Shown here: positions 1 to 7,761 of the stretch, piece after piece
How the letters are laid out: each line of letters begins with the position of its first letter
Position numbering within the stretch: position 1 is the first letter of the stretch
DNA from: Ardenticatenales bacterium
GTDB lineage: Bacteria; Chloroflexota; Anaerolineae; Promineifilales; Promineifilaceae
Length of the DNA: 64,000 bases
Assembly: GCA_020634515.1 (NCBI GenBank)
Contig: JACKBL010000010.1
Coordinates: 62,001-126,000, forward strand
Reading direction: 5' to 3'
Made by a program: the position numbers and the translations under genes
The notes under the pieces: generated by a model
Database searches by the model: none
The model's input: the letters and a program-made list of their open reading frames with translations, nothing else
Told to the model about the DNA's origin: nothing

Positions 1-2
1 CG

Positions 3-368
3 TTGCGGAATGTCACCGTAACCAGCCCCTGGATGCACAATGGCGCATTCAACTCCCTGGAAGCAGTCATCGCTCACCATCTCGATCCACGAACGAGCCT
101 GTACAACTACGATCCCCAGATACACTTAAGGGCCGAACTGAGACCCTCATTTCAGAACAGCCCTGCCATCTTCGAGGAACTGCTGGCAGACACAGACCAG
201 AAACTGCAACTGGCAAAACCGCTATCTGCGGAAGACATCGAGGCATTAATGGCTTTCCTGGATGCCCTTACCGATCCGCGAGTGAACGATCTGTATCGGC
301 TCGTTCCCCACTCAGTGCCCAGTGGACTGCCCGTGCTTGAAAACCTGATCGTATCTCCCACCGGCTGA
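3..368 (+). CDS. Di-haem cytochrome c peroxidase (MauG/CcpA family), C-terminal fragment
   Basis: The reading frame is open at the left edge of the window, so the true start lies outside it and only about the last 121 residues are seen. The segment LRNVTVTSPWMHNGAFNSLE matches the region after the second haem site of bacterial di-haem peroxidases, which typically reads 'RNV..T.PYMHDG...TLEEVV'. The methionine in that motif is the usual distal or near-haem residue of the family. A C-terminal LSAEDIEALMAFLDALTDP helix is also typical of this family. Enzymes of this group reduce peroxide or oxidise protein substrates in the periplasm or cell exterior. The CxxCH haem motifs would be upstream and cannot be checked. 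No terminator is evident; an R1 repeat follows about 50 bases later. Confidence 0.8.
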   Translation: MRNVTVTSPWMHNGAFNSLEAVIAHHLDPRTSLYNYDPQIHLRAELRPSFQNSPAIFEELLADTDQKLQLAKPLSAEDIEALMAFLDALTDPRVNDLYRLVPHSVPSGLPVLENLIVSPTG

Positions 369-416
369 GAGCGCATTCGATTTTCGTTGCCTTTGATAGC
401 ATGGGGATAGTAGACT

Positions 417-518
417 GTAACTATTCACGTCTCCGAGAGATTGGACCAATTTTGTAGACATAATAGGATTTAACCAAAACAAATTGGTCCAATCTGGGCA
501 AATGTCCTGTATAGTCAC
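417..518 (+). repeat. R1 hairpin repeat, full copy
   Basis: About 102 bases bounded by GTAACTATTCACG and its partner end GTATAGTCAC. Two inverted arms, GATTGGACCAATTT and AAATTGGTCCAATC, flank an A/T-rich loop. An almost identical copy lies in opposite orientation at 27459-27561, and more diverged copies occur elsewhere in the window. It lies directly beside the decayed transposase at 532-862. It carries no coding capacity and looks like a non-autonomous, MITE- or REP-like element. Confidence 0.85.
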
Positions 519-531
519 AGTAGACATAGCT

Positions 532-862
532 TCAGTCAGCCACACAGGGCGCAAATCGTCGTCGCCGTGGTGTGACATCCACGCCGAATAGCCTGTAGGG
601 AAGCCCTTGGGCAACGCCAAATGAGGCGTAATCAACCGCCCCATGTCCGCTTCCGTCAGATGACCCGCGGCTATTCCCTTGCACAAGGTGCTGTAACGAC
701 GACGAAAGACCAGGTTGAGACCCAATTCCACGCTGTCTGCGCATCACGGTTGCCACGGAGGGCATCCAACAGTTCCATTGGCGTATCGGCTCGATTGTTA
801 TAGGTCTGATATACTTGTTGGCGGAATTCCACCAAATGGGTTGCATGGATTTCTCGGTCCAT
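532..862 (-). pseudogene. Decayed DDE transposase, N-terminal remnant in three frames
   Basis: Read leftwards from 862, the first frame gives MDREIHATHLVEFRQQVYQ and LLDALRGNRDAQT. A frame change near 735 continues with VELGLNLVFRRRYSTLCKGI. A second change near 600 continues with LPYRLFGVDVTPRRRRFAP, followed by a stop at 532. Together these match in order the N-terminal third of a DDE transposase type common in Chloroflexota and cyanobacteria (pattern 'VVELSLNP.FRR.YSSLYKAI' then 'GTDVTP.PR.FA..L.DR'), recalled from family knowledge. The catalytic part is absent. At least two frameshifts and the truncation make it non-functional. Its downstream end abuts an R1 repeat, which may have contributed to the truncation. 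Confidence 0.7.
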
Positions 863-954
863 CCAACCCATTTTCCCTTTATTGTGTTTCTTTCACAAAT
901 GACGCCTTATGTCAACCTTCTTGTCCAAAGTCCAAACAGATCAATGGAGAAAAA

Positions 955-1407
955 ATGAGTACATACCAGGTAGAAGAATCAGCCGTTATTGACGCGCCAG
1001 TTAAGCGTGTATACGGGATCATTTCTGATTATCATGAGGAACACCCGGCCATTTTACCATCTCGATATTTCACCAAGATACAGGTGACGCAAGGTGGTCA
1101 GGGCGCCGGCACGGCGGTCATGATAGAGATGAACGTTTTGGGGGCCAAGATGCTGTACCAGATGACTGTCAGCGAGCCGGAGCCAGGACGGGTGCTACGA
1201 GAGGAGGATGCTGCCGCCGGAGTGGTGACAACGTTCACGGTAGATCCCATCAATGGCGGCGTTCAGTCGCGGGTAACGATTGTCACATCCGCCAAAACAA
1301 GCTCAGGTCTGAAAGGATGGATGGAAAAGCTGATGACGCCGGCTATCACACGGCGCATATACCGTGAGGAGTTGGCGCAGTTGGCAATCGTGGCGCAGAG
1401 GAAATGA
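955..1407 (+). CDS. SRPBCC (polyketide cyclase/START-like) family protein
   Basis: A 150-residue protein beginning MSTYQVEESAVIDAPVKRVY, the usual first strand and 'apve.Vw..isD' helix of SRPBCC proteins. It continues with the typical sequence of a beta strand rich in glycine (GGQGAGTAVMIEM), a PGRVLRE strand and a long C-terminal helix. SRPBCC folds bind small hydrophobic ligands or act as cyclases or lipid-transfer proteins. Nothing here fixes the ligand. The start is chosen because GGAG sits seven bases before this ATG; longer upstream extensions read through the transposase remnant. It is followed 67 bases later by the LuxR-family regulator, so the two may be functionally linked, but a separate promoter-like sequence lies between them. 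Confidence 0.75.
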   Translation: MSTYQVEESAVIDAPVKRVYGIISDYHEEHPAILPSRYFTKIQVTQGGQGAGTAVMIEMNVLGAKMLYQMTVSEPEPGRVLREEDAAAGVVTTFTVDPINGGVQSRVTIVTSAKTSSGLKGWMEKLMTPAITRRIYREELAQLAIVAQRK

Positions 1408-1462
1408 ACGATGAAAATGAGCACGGTATTGCCCCGTTTCTCGCTACAACGCTTCTTTCCAT

Positions 1463-1468
1463 TATAAT
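1463..1468 (+). promoter_or_regulatory. Candidate -10 box (TATAAT) giving a leaderless regulator mRNA
   Basis: A perfect TATAAT ends six bases before the ATG at 1475. With the usual -10 to start-point spacing, transcription would begin on or next to the initiation codon. No ribosome-binding site precedes this ATG, which fits a leaderless message. No good -35 hexamer is visible at 16-18 bases. Confidence 0.4.
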
Positions 1469-1474
1469 GAGCCT

Positions 1475-4162
1475 ATGTCTGGCGACTTACTGCAAACGAA
1501 ACTGTATGTGCCCCGGTTACGGATGTCTCTCGTCCCCCGCCCTCGCCTCATTGAAAAGCTCAACCAGGGACTGCACCGCAAACTAACCCTTATCTCCGCC
1601 CCGGCCGGTTTTGGCAAAACGACGCTTGTTCTTGATTGGATCCAACGACAAGAACGGCCGGTGGCCTGGCTGTCGTTAGATAAGAACGATCAAGACCCCC
1701 GACGATTTCTGACATACCTCGTTGCTGCTATACAAAACATCCAACCGGATTTCGGCGAAGCTGCTTTGCATCTGCTGCAAGAGCCGGGCCAGGAATTGAC
1801 CCGGCTGTTGCTGGAATCACTGTTGACGATCATTTTGAATGAGATGATTGCTGTCGCCACACCGCTCACTCTCATTCTCGACGATTATCACGTCATCGAA
1901 TCGCCGGCAGTAAACGACGCGGTTTCTTTCCTGATAAATCACCTTCCCCCCCCTATTCACTTAATCATTATCAGTCGGACCAAACCGGGCTTGCCGCTAT
2001 CCCGTTTGCGGGCGCGGGGAGAATTTTGCCAGGTTGGTTTGCAAGATTTACGCTTCACGGCTGAGGAATCAGCGCATTTCCTGAACGAACTCATGGGGCT
2101 AAATCTCTCCCCGTCAGACAACCAGGCGCTGACAGTCCGCACGGAAGGCTGGATCGCCGGGTTACAACTGGCTGCGCTCTCAATGCGGGAAACGTCCGAT
2201 ACCGCCGCTTTTGTCGCCACCTTCAGCGGTAGCGACCGCTACATTCTCGACTACCTGATGGATGAAGTCCTCAACCAACGGCCAGAGAGTGTCCGCCGGT
2301 TTCTGCTACAAACGGCCGTTCTAAACCGGCTTTGCGGTCGGTTGTGTGATGTCATGACGGGACGGCAAGACAGTCAACAAACCCTGGAACAGCTAGAAAC
2401 CGCCAATCTGTTCCTCCTGCCGCTGGACAATAAACGCCATTGGTATCGCTATCACACGCTTTTTGGCGACTTACTGCGCGACCGGCTGCAGCGAGCGCAT
2501 CCTGACTGGATACCAGCACTGCATCGTCGCGCCGGCCAATGGTATGCCGCCAACAGCCTCCCGACTGAGGCCATCCACCATATGCTGGTGGCTGAGGACT
2601 ATGATGCGGCCATTCAACTCATTGAAGCCATTGCACCGGACCACCTTGTACGCGGCGAAGTTGGCACCCTGAGGGATTGGCTACAGGCACTGCCGGCGGA
2701 AAGTGTACATTACCACCCCCGGTTAAGCGTCACATTGGCCTGGATCAGGCTGCTAACCGGAGAGTTTGAGGGTCTGAAGTCACAATTGCTTGTTGCCGAA
2801 CAATCACTCATGGCAGTGGAGTCAGCCAGGCGAGAACAACTGCAAACTGAAATAGTCGCCCTTCGTGCCGTAATCGCCGTGGAGCAGGGAGAAACCGCAC
2901 CCGGCCTCGAATGGGCACAGCAGGCACATGCGCTTTTGACGGCGGATGTGTCTGACTACGGCCGTTTTTTGCGCGGTACATTAGCCTCAACATTGGGATT
3001 GGCTTACCGAGACAGCGGCCACACGTCCGCGGCCACACAGGCTTACGCCGAGGCCAGAGTCATCAGCGAGTCAGGCGACAGCGTCCTGGCGGCCTTAATG
3101 GCCAGTTATGAACTGGGCCAACTCTATCTGGAACAAGGTCAACTGCGCCAGGCGGAACAGGTCCATCGCCATGCCCTACAAATGGCGGAGGAGCGATTTG
3201 GCGGCGGCGCGGCGACGTTGCCCTTGTCCGGCGCGGCGCATGTCGGCCTCGGCTGGCTGCTGTACGAATGGAACCGGCTGGACGAGGCCCGTGATCACCT
3301 GGAAACGGGCGTCAAACGGACGCAGCAGAAAGGCGGATTGGGCCTGGACCGAGACGGTTTGCTGGCTTTGAGTCTGGTTTATCAAGCCCAAGGTGACAGC
3401 CTCCGAACTGAGAAAATGATGGCGCAAGCAGAAGCCCACGCTCGCCGTTCGCCCCGGCCTGACGCCTTGTTGCGGGTACGTCCGTTTCAAGTGCGACTCT
3501 GGTTGGCGCAGAACAAACTTGCACCTGCGCGCCAGTGGGCTGAACAACAGTTTTTGGATGCTGCATCTCCAGGTAAGTACCCGGTGGAGATGACGACTGT
3601 TGCTGTCGCTCGCGTCCATATTGCCCAGAAGCAACCGGAGCAGGCATTGGATTTGCTTGATCGTCTGTTGCCTGTTGTTGAGCGAAACGTCCGCACGGGA
3701 CGGGTCATCGAAATCCTGGCCTTGCTTGCATTGGCCCACCACCAACTCGGACAACCGGAGCGGGCGCTCCCCGGCCTTAAGCGCGGCCTCTCTCTGGCGA
3801 AACCGGAAGGGTATGTCCGCCTTTTTCTGGATATGGGGCAGCCAATGGCCCAACTGCTATATATGGCCGTGCAGCGAAATATCGTACCCGAATATGCCGG
3901 CAGATTGCTGAAGTTGTTTGCCGGTGAATATCCCCTTCCTCGACAAACTGACAACCCTGATTGGATTGAACCACTCAGCGAGCGGGAGTTGGAAGTCCTA
4001 CAGCTGATCGCCACCGGGCTGACCAACCGTGAGATTGGCCTGCGGCTTCATCTCTCTCCCAACACCATCAAGCGCCACACCCTCAACATTTACGAAAAAC
4101 TGGGCGTCCACAGCCGTACCGAAGCGGTCACAACCGCCAGAAACTTCGGCATTCTCTCCTGA
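1475..4162 (+). CDS. LuxR-family ATP-dependent transcriptional regulator (MalT/LAL type)
   Basis: An 895-residue protein with the full LAL layout. Residues about 40-50 hold the Walker A loop SAPAGFGKTTL, followed by a Walker B-type LTLILDDYHVI near residue 133 and the family signature 'GRTEGWIAGLQLAAL'-like segment TVRTEGWIAGLQLAAL. The middle consists of TPR-like helices (residues about 400-800). The last 65 residues are a LuxR helix-turn-helix: LSERELEVLQLIATGLTNRE and NTIKRHTLNIYEKLGVHSRT. Such proteins are large signal-responsive activators; the inducer is not predictable. The DUF2306, methyltransferase and hydrolase genes follow on the same strand and are candidate targets by proximity only. 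Confidence 0.92.
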   Translation: MSGDLLQTKLYVPRLRMSLVPRPRLIEKLNQGLHRKLTLISAPAGFGKTTLVLDWIQRQERPVAWLSLDKNDQDPRRFLTYLVAAIQNIQPDFGEAALHLLQEPGQELTRLLLESLLTIILNEMIAVATPLTLILDDYHVIESPAVNDAVSFLINHLPPPIHLIIISRTKPGLPLSRLRARGEFCQVGLQDLRFTAEESAHFLNELMGLNLSPSDNQALTVRTEGWIAGLQLAALSMRETSDTAAFVATFSGSDRYILDYLMDEVLNQRPESVRRFLLQTAVLNRLCGRLCDVMTGRQDSQQTLEQLETANLFLLPLDNKRHWYRYHTLFGDLLRDRLQRAHPDWIPALHRRAGQWYAANSLPTEAIHHMLVAEDYDAAIQLIEAIAPDHLVRGEVGTLRDWLQALPAESVHYHPRLSVTLAWIRLLTGEFEGLKSQLLVAEQSLMAVESARREQLQTEIVALRAVIAVEQGETAPGLEWAQQAHALLTADVSDYGRFLRGTLASTLGLAYRDSGHTSAATQAYAEARVISESGDSVLAALMASYELGQLYLEQGQLRQAEQVHRHALQMAEERFGGGAATLPLSGAAHVGLGWLLYEWNRLDEARDHLETGVKRTQQKGGLGLDRDGLLALSLVYQAQGDSLRTEKMMAQAEAHARRSPRPDALLRVRPFQVRLWLAQNKLAPARQWAEQQFLDAASPGKYPVEMTTVAVARVHIAQKQPEQALDLLDRLLPVVERNVRTGRVIEILALLALAHHQLGQPERALPGLKRGLSLAKPEGYVRLFLDMGQPMAQLLYMAVQRNIVPEYAGRLLKLFAGEYPLPRQTDNPDWIEPLSERELEVLQLIATGLTNREIGLRLHLSPNTIKRHTLNIYEKLGVHSRTEAVTTARNFGILS

Positions 4163-4283
4163 TTTCCCCAAATCACCCCAAATGATCCATCGTTGATCCA
4201 TTCGGATCATGACAGTAATCCATGCCTGCCGGTATGGTGTAGCCAGCTATTTCACACACAAAATCGCATATGGAGGTGTCATC

Positions 4284-4922
4284 ATGCGAAACAAAATGAA
4301 ACAACTGGCCTGGTTGGTTTTCTTTCTTATCTGCGCTTTTTATAGCGGCTACGCTTTCTATATGGGCGGCGTTGAAGGCCTGTCGCTGCTCGGTGTGGTT
4401 CAAGAAGCGCCGCGGCGGGCTGTGCCATTGGTGTTTGTCGTCCACGCTTTTACCGGCGGGGCGGCGCTCCTCATTGGCCCTCTCCAATTTAACGGGCGCT
4501 TGCTATCGAAAAAGCGCCGATTCCACCACCTATTGGGGCGCATCTACGTCGGCGCGACTTTAACGACAAGCGTGGCAGCCTTCTGGAGCACCCTCTTTTT
4601 CGATGTCCCACCGGCCGCGAAATATGTGATGGGCGTCCTGGCCGTTCTCTGGTTTGGTTCCACAGCGATTGCTTTTCGCTACATTCACCGGCGTCGGGTT
4701 ACGGCGCACCGGGAATGGATGATCCGCAGCTTTTCGCTGTCGTTCTTTTTTGTGACTTTTAGCTTCTGGGTTCCAGGGCTGGCCGGAACCAGCCTGCCGG
4801 AAGCAGTGAGTTATCCATTGGCCGTTTTTCTGAGCTGGGCGCTCAATTTGCTGGCAGCAGAACTTTGGATTCGCTACAGTCATCCACGGTGGGTAGCGAA
4901 TGTTGTCAGGCAGACAGCCTAA
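4284..4922 (+). CDS. DUF2306 family integral membrane protein
   Basis: A 212-residue protein with about six or seven hydrophobic segments. It has conserved histidines typical of the DUF2306 family: HAFTGG after the second helix, HHLLGRIYV in a loop, and HREWMIRSF near residue 150. These histidines suggest a metal or haem ligand role, but the family's function is unknown to me. The start at 4284 is preferred because GGAGGTG lies about seven bases upstream and the protein then begins with a positively charged residue run and a transmembrane helix. It is followed after 59 bases by the methyltransferase gene. Confidence 0.75.
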   Translation: MRNKMKQLAWLVFFLICAFYSGYAFYMGGVEGLSLLGVVQEAPRRAVPLVFVVHAFTGGAALLIGPLQFNGRLLSKKRRFHHLLGRIYVGATLTTSVAAFWSTLFFDVPPAAKYVMGVLAVLWFGSTAIAFRYIHRRRVTAHREWMIRSFSLSFFFVTFSFWVPGLAGTSLPEAVSYPLAVFLSWALNLLAAELWIRYSHPRWVANVVRQTA

Positions 4923-4981
4923 CCAGCGTGATGCGTGAATAAAATCAGGTAATCATGACGATCAGAACGAGGAGCTAAATC

Positions 4982-5560
4982 ATGACCATGGGTAAGCTGG
5001 AAAAACGGTTCGTGAACGACGTCGGGCACAGCCGGGGTGTAGCCCGGCACGCAGCCCGAATGCTGCGACAGACAACCGTGCAGCCTGAGCAAATGTATCT
5101 GGATGTTGGCTGCGGCAATGGGGTCGCACCTATTTACGTAGCTAAAACCTTTGGCCTGCACGTGACCGGCGTAGACGTAGACCCACAACAGATCGCGCTG
5201 GCAAAAACGGCCGCTCAGAGCGTTCCCAACATACGCTTTTTGTGTATTGATGGCCGGAATCTACCTTTTGCCGATGGTGAATTCGATGTGGTGTTCAGCA
5301 ATAAGGTGACGCATCACATTCCCAACTGGCGGGATGCCCTGGCAGAGATGGTGCGGGTGCTAAAACCTGGCGGCTATCTGCTCTATGCTGATTTGCGTTT
5401 ACCTGCTGCGCTGGCGCGATTGGGTAAAGCGGTTGCCGGTAATCGGTATGGTTTTCCCAACCTGCCGGCGATTGACCATTTTGTGATGTCAAATGGATTA
5501 ACGGCAGTCTACCAATCAATAGGGCCATTGCAATTTGCAGGCGTATTTCGCAAGGAGTAA
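4982..5560 (+). CDS. Class I SAM-dependent methyltransferase
   Basis: A 192-residue Rossmann-fold methyltransferase. Motif I is YLDVGCGNGVAPIYVAK (residues about 40-56), motif II is the acidic end of GVDVDPQQIALA, and the motif IV region is FDVVFSNKVTHHIPNW, followed by the Methyltransf_11 'EMVRVLKPGGYLLYADLRLP' strand. The substrate is unknown; the DVVFSNKVTHHI segment resembles small-molecule C-, N- or O-methyltransferases. A purine-rich AGGAGC precedes the ATG. The next gene starts 4 bases after the stop, so translation is probably coupled. Confidence 0.88.
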   Translation: MTMGKLEKRFVNDVGHSRGVARHAARMLRQTTVQPEQMYLDVGCGNGVAPIYVAKTFGLHVTGVDVDPQQIALAKTAAQSVPNIRFLCIDGRNLPFADGEFDVVFSNKVTHHIPNWRDALAEMVRVLKPGGYLLYADLRLPAALARLGKAVAGNRYGFPNLPAIDHFVMSNGLTAVYQSIGPLQFAGVFRKE

Positions 5561-5564
5561 CGTA

Positions 5565-6995
5565 ATGCCTCTCCGAAAACTTTACCCAAACCAAACGAAT
5601 ATTGTTCTGTTAGTGCTTGCGCTGTTCGCATGCTTGTCAGTTTCCGCCCAAGCCGCGCCACTCCAGAATGAAATGCGTGAACTAACATTCATGAACGGCG
5701 AAATTCAACTAGAGGGAACGCTCTATCTACCACCGGGTACGGGGCCTTTCCCGGCTGTGGTCATCATCCACGGCGCCGGTCCCGATACGCGCTCCCCATA
5801 CATTCCGGATGCCCAAATGCTCCGGCAAGCCGGAATTGCCGCGCTGGTTTACGATAAACGCGGCGCCGGGGAATCCACCGGTGACTGGCGAACCGCTTCA
5901 CTTGATGAACTAATCGCCGACGCCCTTGCAGCGGTGCACCTGGTACAGGCGCAGCCGGAGGTCGATCCGCGGCACGTAGGGATTCTCGGTATCAGCCAGG
6001 GAGCCTGGTTAGCCCCTTTTGCCGCGGCCCGTGATGACCAGGTTGCTTTTATCATTCAAGTAACCGGCTCTGGAACGCCGCTGGCCAATCAGGAAATGTG
6101 GGATGATGGTAACAGTCTAAAGCAGCTCGGTTTTTCCGATCGTGCCATCGCCCTGGAAATGAAAGCGCTGCACATGCTTTACAGTGGGCACGATTTGGTC
6201 CGCAAAGGCATCTTACCTCTAGGCGACCTGTGGTTTGCTTACTACGATCCCTATTTGGATCCGGCTTCGGCATGGTCCGAGGTGAAAATCCCCACACTTG
6301 CCTTATTTGCTGAACGTGATGCCCTGGTTCCTACCCAATCCAGCCTGGAAATCGTGTCGGAACGATTGACACATCCTGCCAGCCGCGTTGTTGTCTTCCC
6401 GAATCGTACACATGCACTGGGAGGCGCTTCCAGAAATAACGACCGTGTCTACTCGACACTGGTTACAGACTGGATTGTTGGAGTAACGCATCAGACACCT
6501 TTGCCGGCGATGCCCTACGGGGATGCCGTGAAAGACACTGGCAATTTGCGCTGGCACGGTATTGGTACGCAGGAAACAGCCTGGTACAACACGATTTACT
6601 TTCAACTGGGATCGGCCGTTTTTTTCTTATTGGTATTCCTTAGCGCCATCCTCGCCGGCTTATTTTCGCGGATGAACGCATGGTCACGACTCCTTCTAGG
6701 AGCAACGGGCCTGGTGAACCTGGTTGTTTTGGCCGGCTGGGGACTGGTTCTCAATTACCTGCTGAATGCCGATGCACGATCTGCTTCACCCGTCATCCCC
6801 ATGAGTGCCATCTTGGTCTGGCTGGCCTTGTTAAGCGTTGTTCTCACGATGGGATTGACCTATTCCGTAGCAAAAGAATGTCGCGAAAGAAACCTCTCCA
6901 GCGTCGCGCGGTTCTTTTCGGGATTGGCTGTATTTGCCGGCATATTGTTCATCCCCTTCATGGGGTATTGGCATTTGCTCGGCGGGCAATTGTGA
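5565..6995 (+). CDS. Alpha/beta hydrolase with C-terminal membrane domain
   Basis: A 476-residue protein. It begins with a signal or anchor helix (residues about 10-30), then an alpha/beta hydrolase domain with HGAGP as the oxyanion segment and the nucleophile elbow GISQGA (Ser about 143). The acid is in FAERDALVP and the histidine in PNRTHALGG. The C-terminal 130 residues contain four likely transmembrane helices, unusual for this hydrolase class. The catalytic domain is thus probably held at the outer face of the membrane. The fold resembles BAAT/acyl-CoA thioester hydrolase-like or prolyl-aminopeptidase-like families; the substrate is not known. The start is set by AAGGAG eight bases before the ATG. 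Confidence 0.85.
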   Translation: MPLRKLYPNQTNIVLLVLALFACLSVSAQAAPLQNEMRELTFMNGEIQLEGTLYLPPGTGPFPAVVIIHGAGPDTRSPYIPDAQMLRQAGIAALVYDKRGAGESTGDWRTASLDELIADALAAVHLVQAQPEVDPRHVGILGISQGAWLAPFAAARDDQVAFIIQVTGSGTPLANQEMWDDGNSLKQLGFSDRAIALEMKALHMLYSGHDLVRKGILPLGDLWFAYYDPYLDPASAWSEVKIPTLALFAERDALVPTQSSLEIVSERLTHPASRVVVFPNRTHALGGASRNNDRVYSTLVTDWIVGVTHQTPLPAMPYGDAVKDTGNLRWHGIGTQETAWYNTIYFQLGSAVFFLLVFLSAILAGLFSRMNAWSRLLLGATGLVNLVVLAGWGLVLNYLLNADARSASPVIPMSAILVWLALLSVVLTMGLTYSVAKECRERNLSSVARFFSGLAVFAGILFIPFMGYWHLLGGQL

Positions 6996-7145
6996 GCAGC
7001 ATGGGTGTAAGAATGTTATCCAATTTCGTTTTATCACAAATTCTGATTGCGGTCGCCATTTGCGTTGACATACTTTCTTTCCAATTCAAAGAAAGGAGAA
7101 AAATATTGGCTTGTTTGGTTATTTCTACATTATTCCACCCCCTTT

Positions 7146-7228
7146 TGCCACAGTTCCCGACACTCTATGCCACAGATAATGAAAATGCCTCACACATTTG
7201 CCACAGTTAGTGAAAATACCTGACACCA
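7146..7228. repeat. Degenerate direct repeats around TGCCACAG, possible insertion-sequence terminus
   Basis: TGCCACAG recurs at about 7146, 7168 and 7199. Two of the copies extend to a 30-base unit (TGCCACAGATAATGAAAAT and TGCCACAGTTAGTGAAAAT, each followed by an ACAC-containing tail). On the minus strand the outer end begins TGTCAGGTATTTTCACTAAC. Multiple spaced repeats at an element end are a feature of IS21-family insertion sequences, but no transposase gene is adjacent. I treat it as a possible relic. Confidence 0.35.
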
Positions 7229-7600
7229 CCTCCACCCCCCCCCACATATACCGGTCAGTTTTCAGCCCCTCCCAGTCCCCACAAAACCCACCACCCACTT
7301 TTCCCAGGCAAACCGCCCCTCCCAGCCCCCGCAAAGCCCACGCAAAGCCACCACACCCTCACGCCCCCAACACGCCACGCAAAACAGCCACAACCCGCCT
7401 CGACACGACCCCGTCCATCTGAACCCCACCACCCACCACCGGTTGGTTTAGCTTTGGGCTGGGTCTGGGTTGGGTTTGGGGATGGAAGGGGCTGGGTTTT
7501 GGCTGGGTGGCGGCGTGGGGGTTTTAGTCGAGGCGGCGCGGTGGTTTGGGTCTGGGCTGGTGGGTGGCGGAGAGGGGCGGAACCAAGGATCCTTGGACAA
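7225..7600. other. Convergent intergenic zone: C-rich block switching to G-rich block with G-quadruplex motif
   Basis: This non-coding interval lies between the convergent hydrolase and gyrB genes. Positions 7225-7440 are very C-rich with almost no G. At 7441 the composition reverses to G-rich through about 7600. Within the second block, 7456-7481 has five runs of three or four G separated by short loops, a classic G-quadruplex pattern. No protein, RNA gene or repeat family used elsewhere in the window is recognisable in it. The remaining part of the gap (6996-7140) shows nothing I can identify. Confidence 0.7.
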
Positions 7601-7652
7601 GCCAAGTATTCATGATTTAGGGCGGTTTTTGCGTAGCTGAGTGGGAACAGAA

Positions 7653-7700
7653 AACACCCCCGCTACTGGTAAGTGTGGTGTGACCGGTAACGAGGGTGTT
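7653..7700 (-). terminator. Hairpin terminator downstream of gyrB, possibly bidirectional
   Basis: Arms AACACCCCCGCTACTGGT and ACCGGTAACGAGGGTGTT pair with a few mismatches around a 12-base loop. On the minus strand the hairpin is followed by a T-rich TTTTCTGTT, fitting transcription of gyrB. On the plus strand it is followed by ATTAGTTTTG. Confidence 0.55.
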
Positions 7701-7761
7701 ATTAGTTTTGATTATTTTGTCGCGTGGTTGCAGTATGTTAGGAAATTAACACATACGTCGC

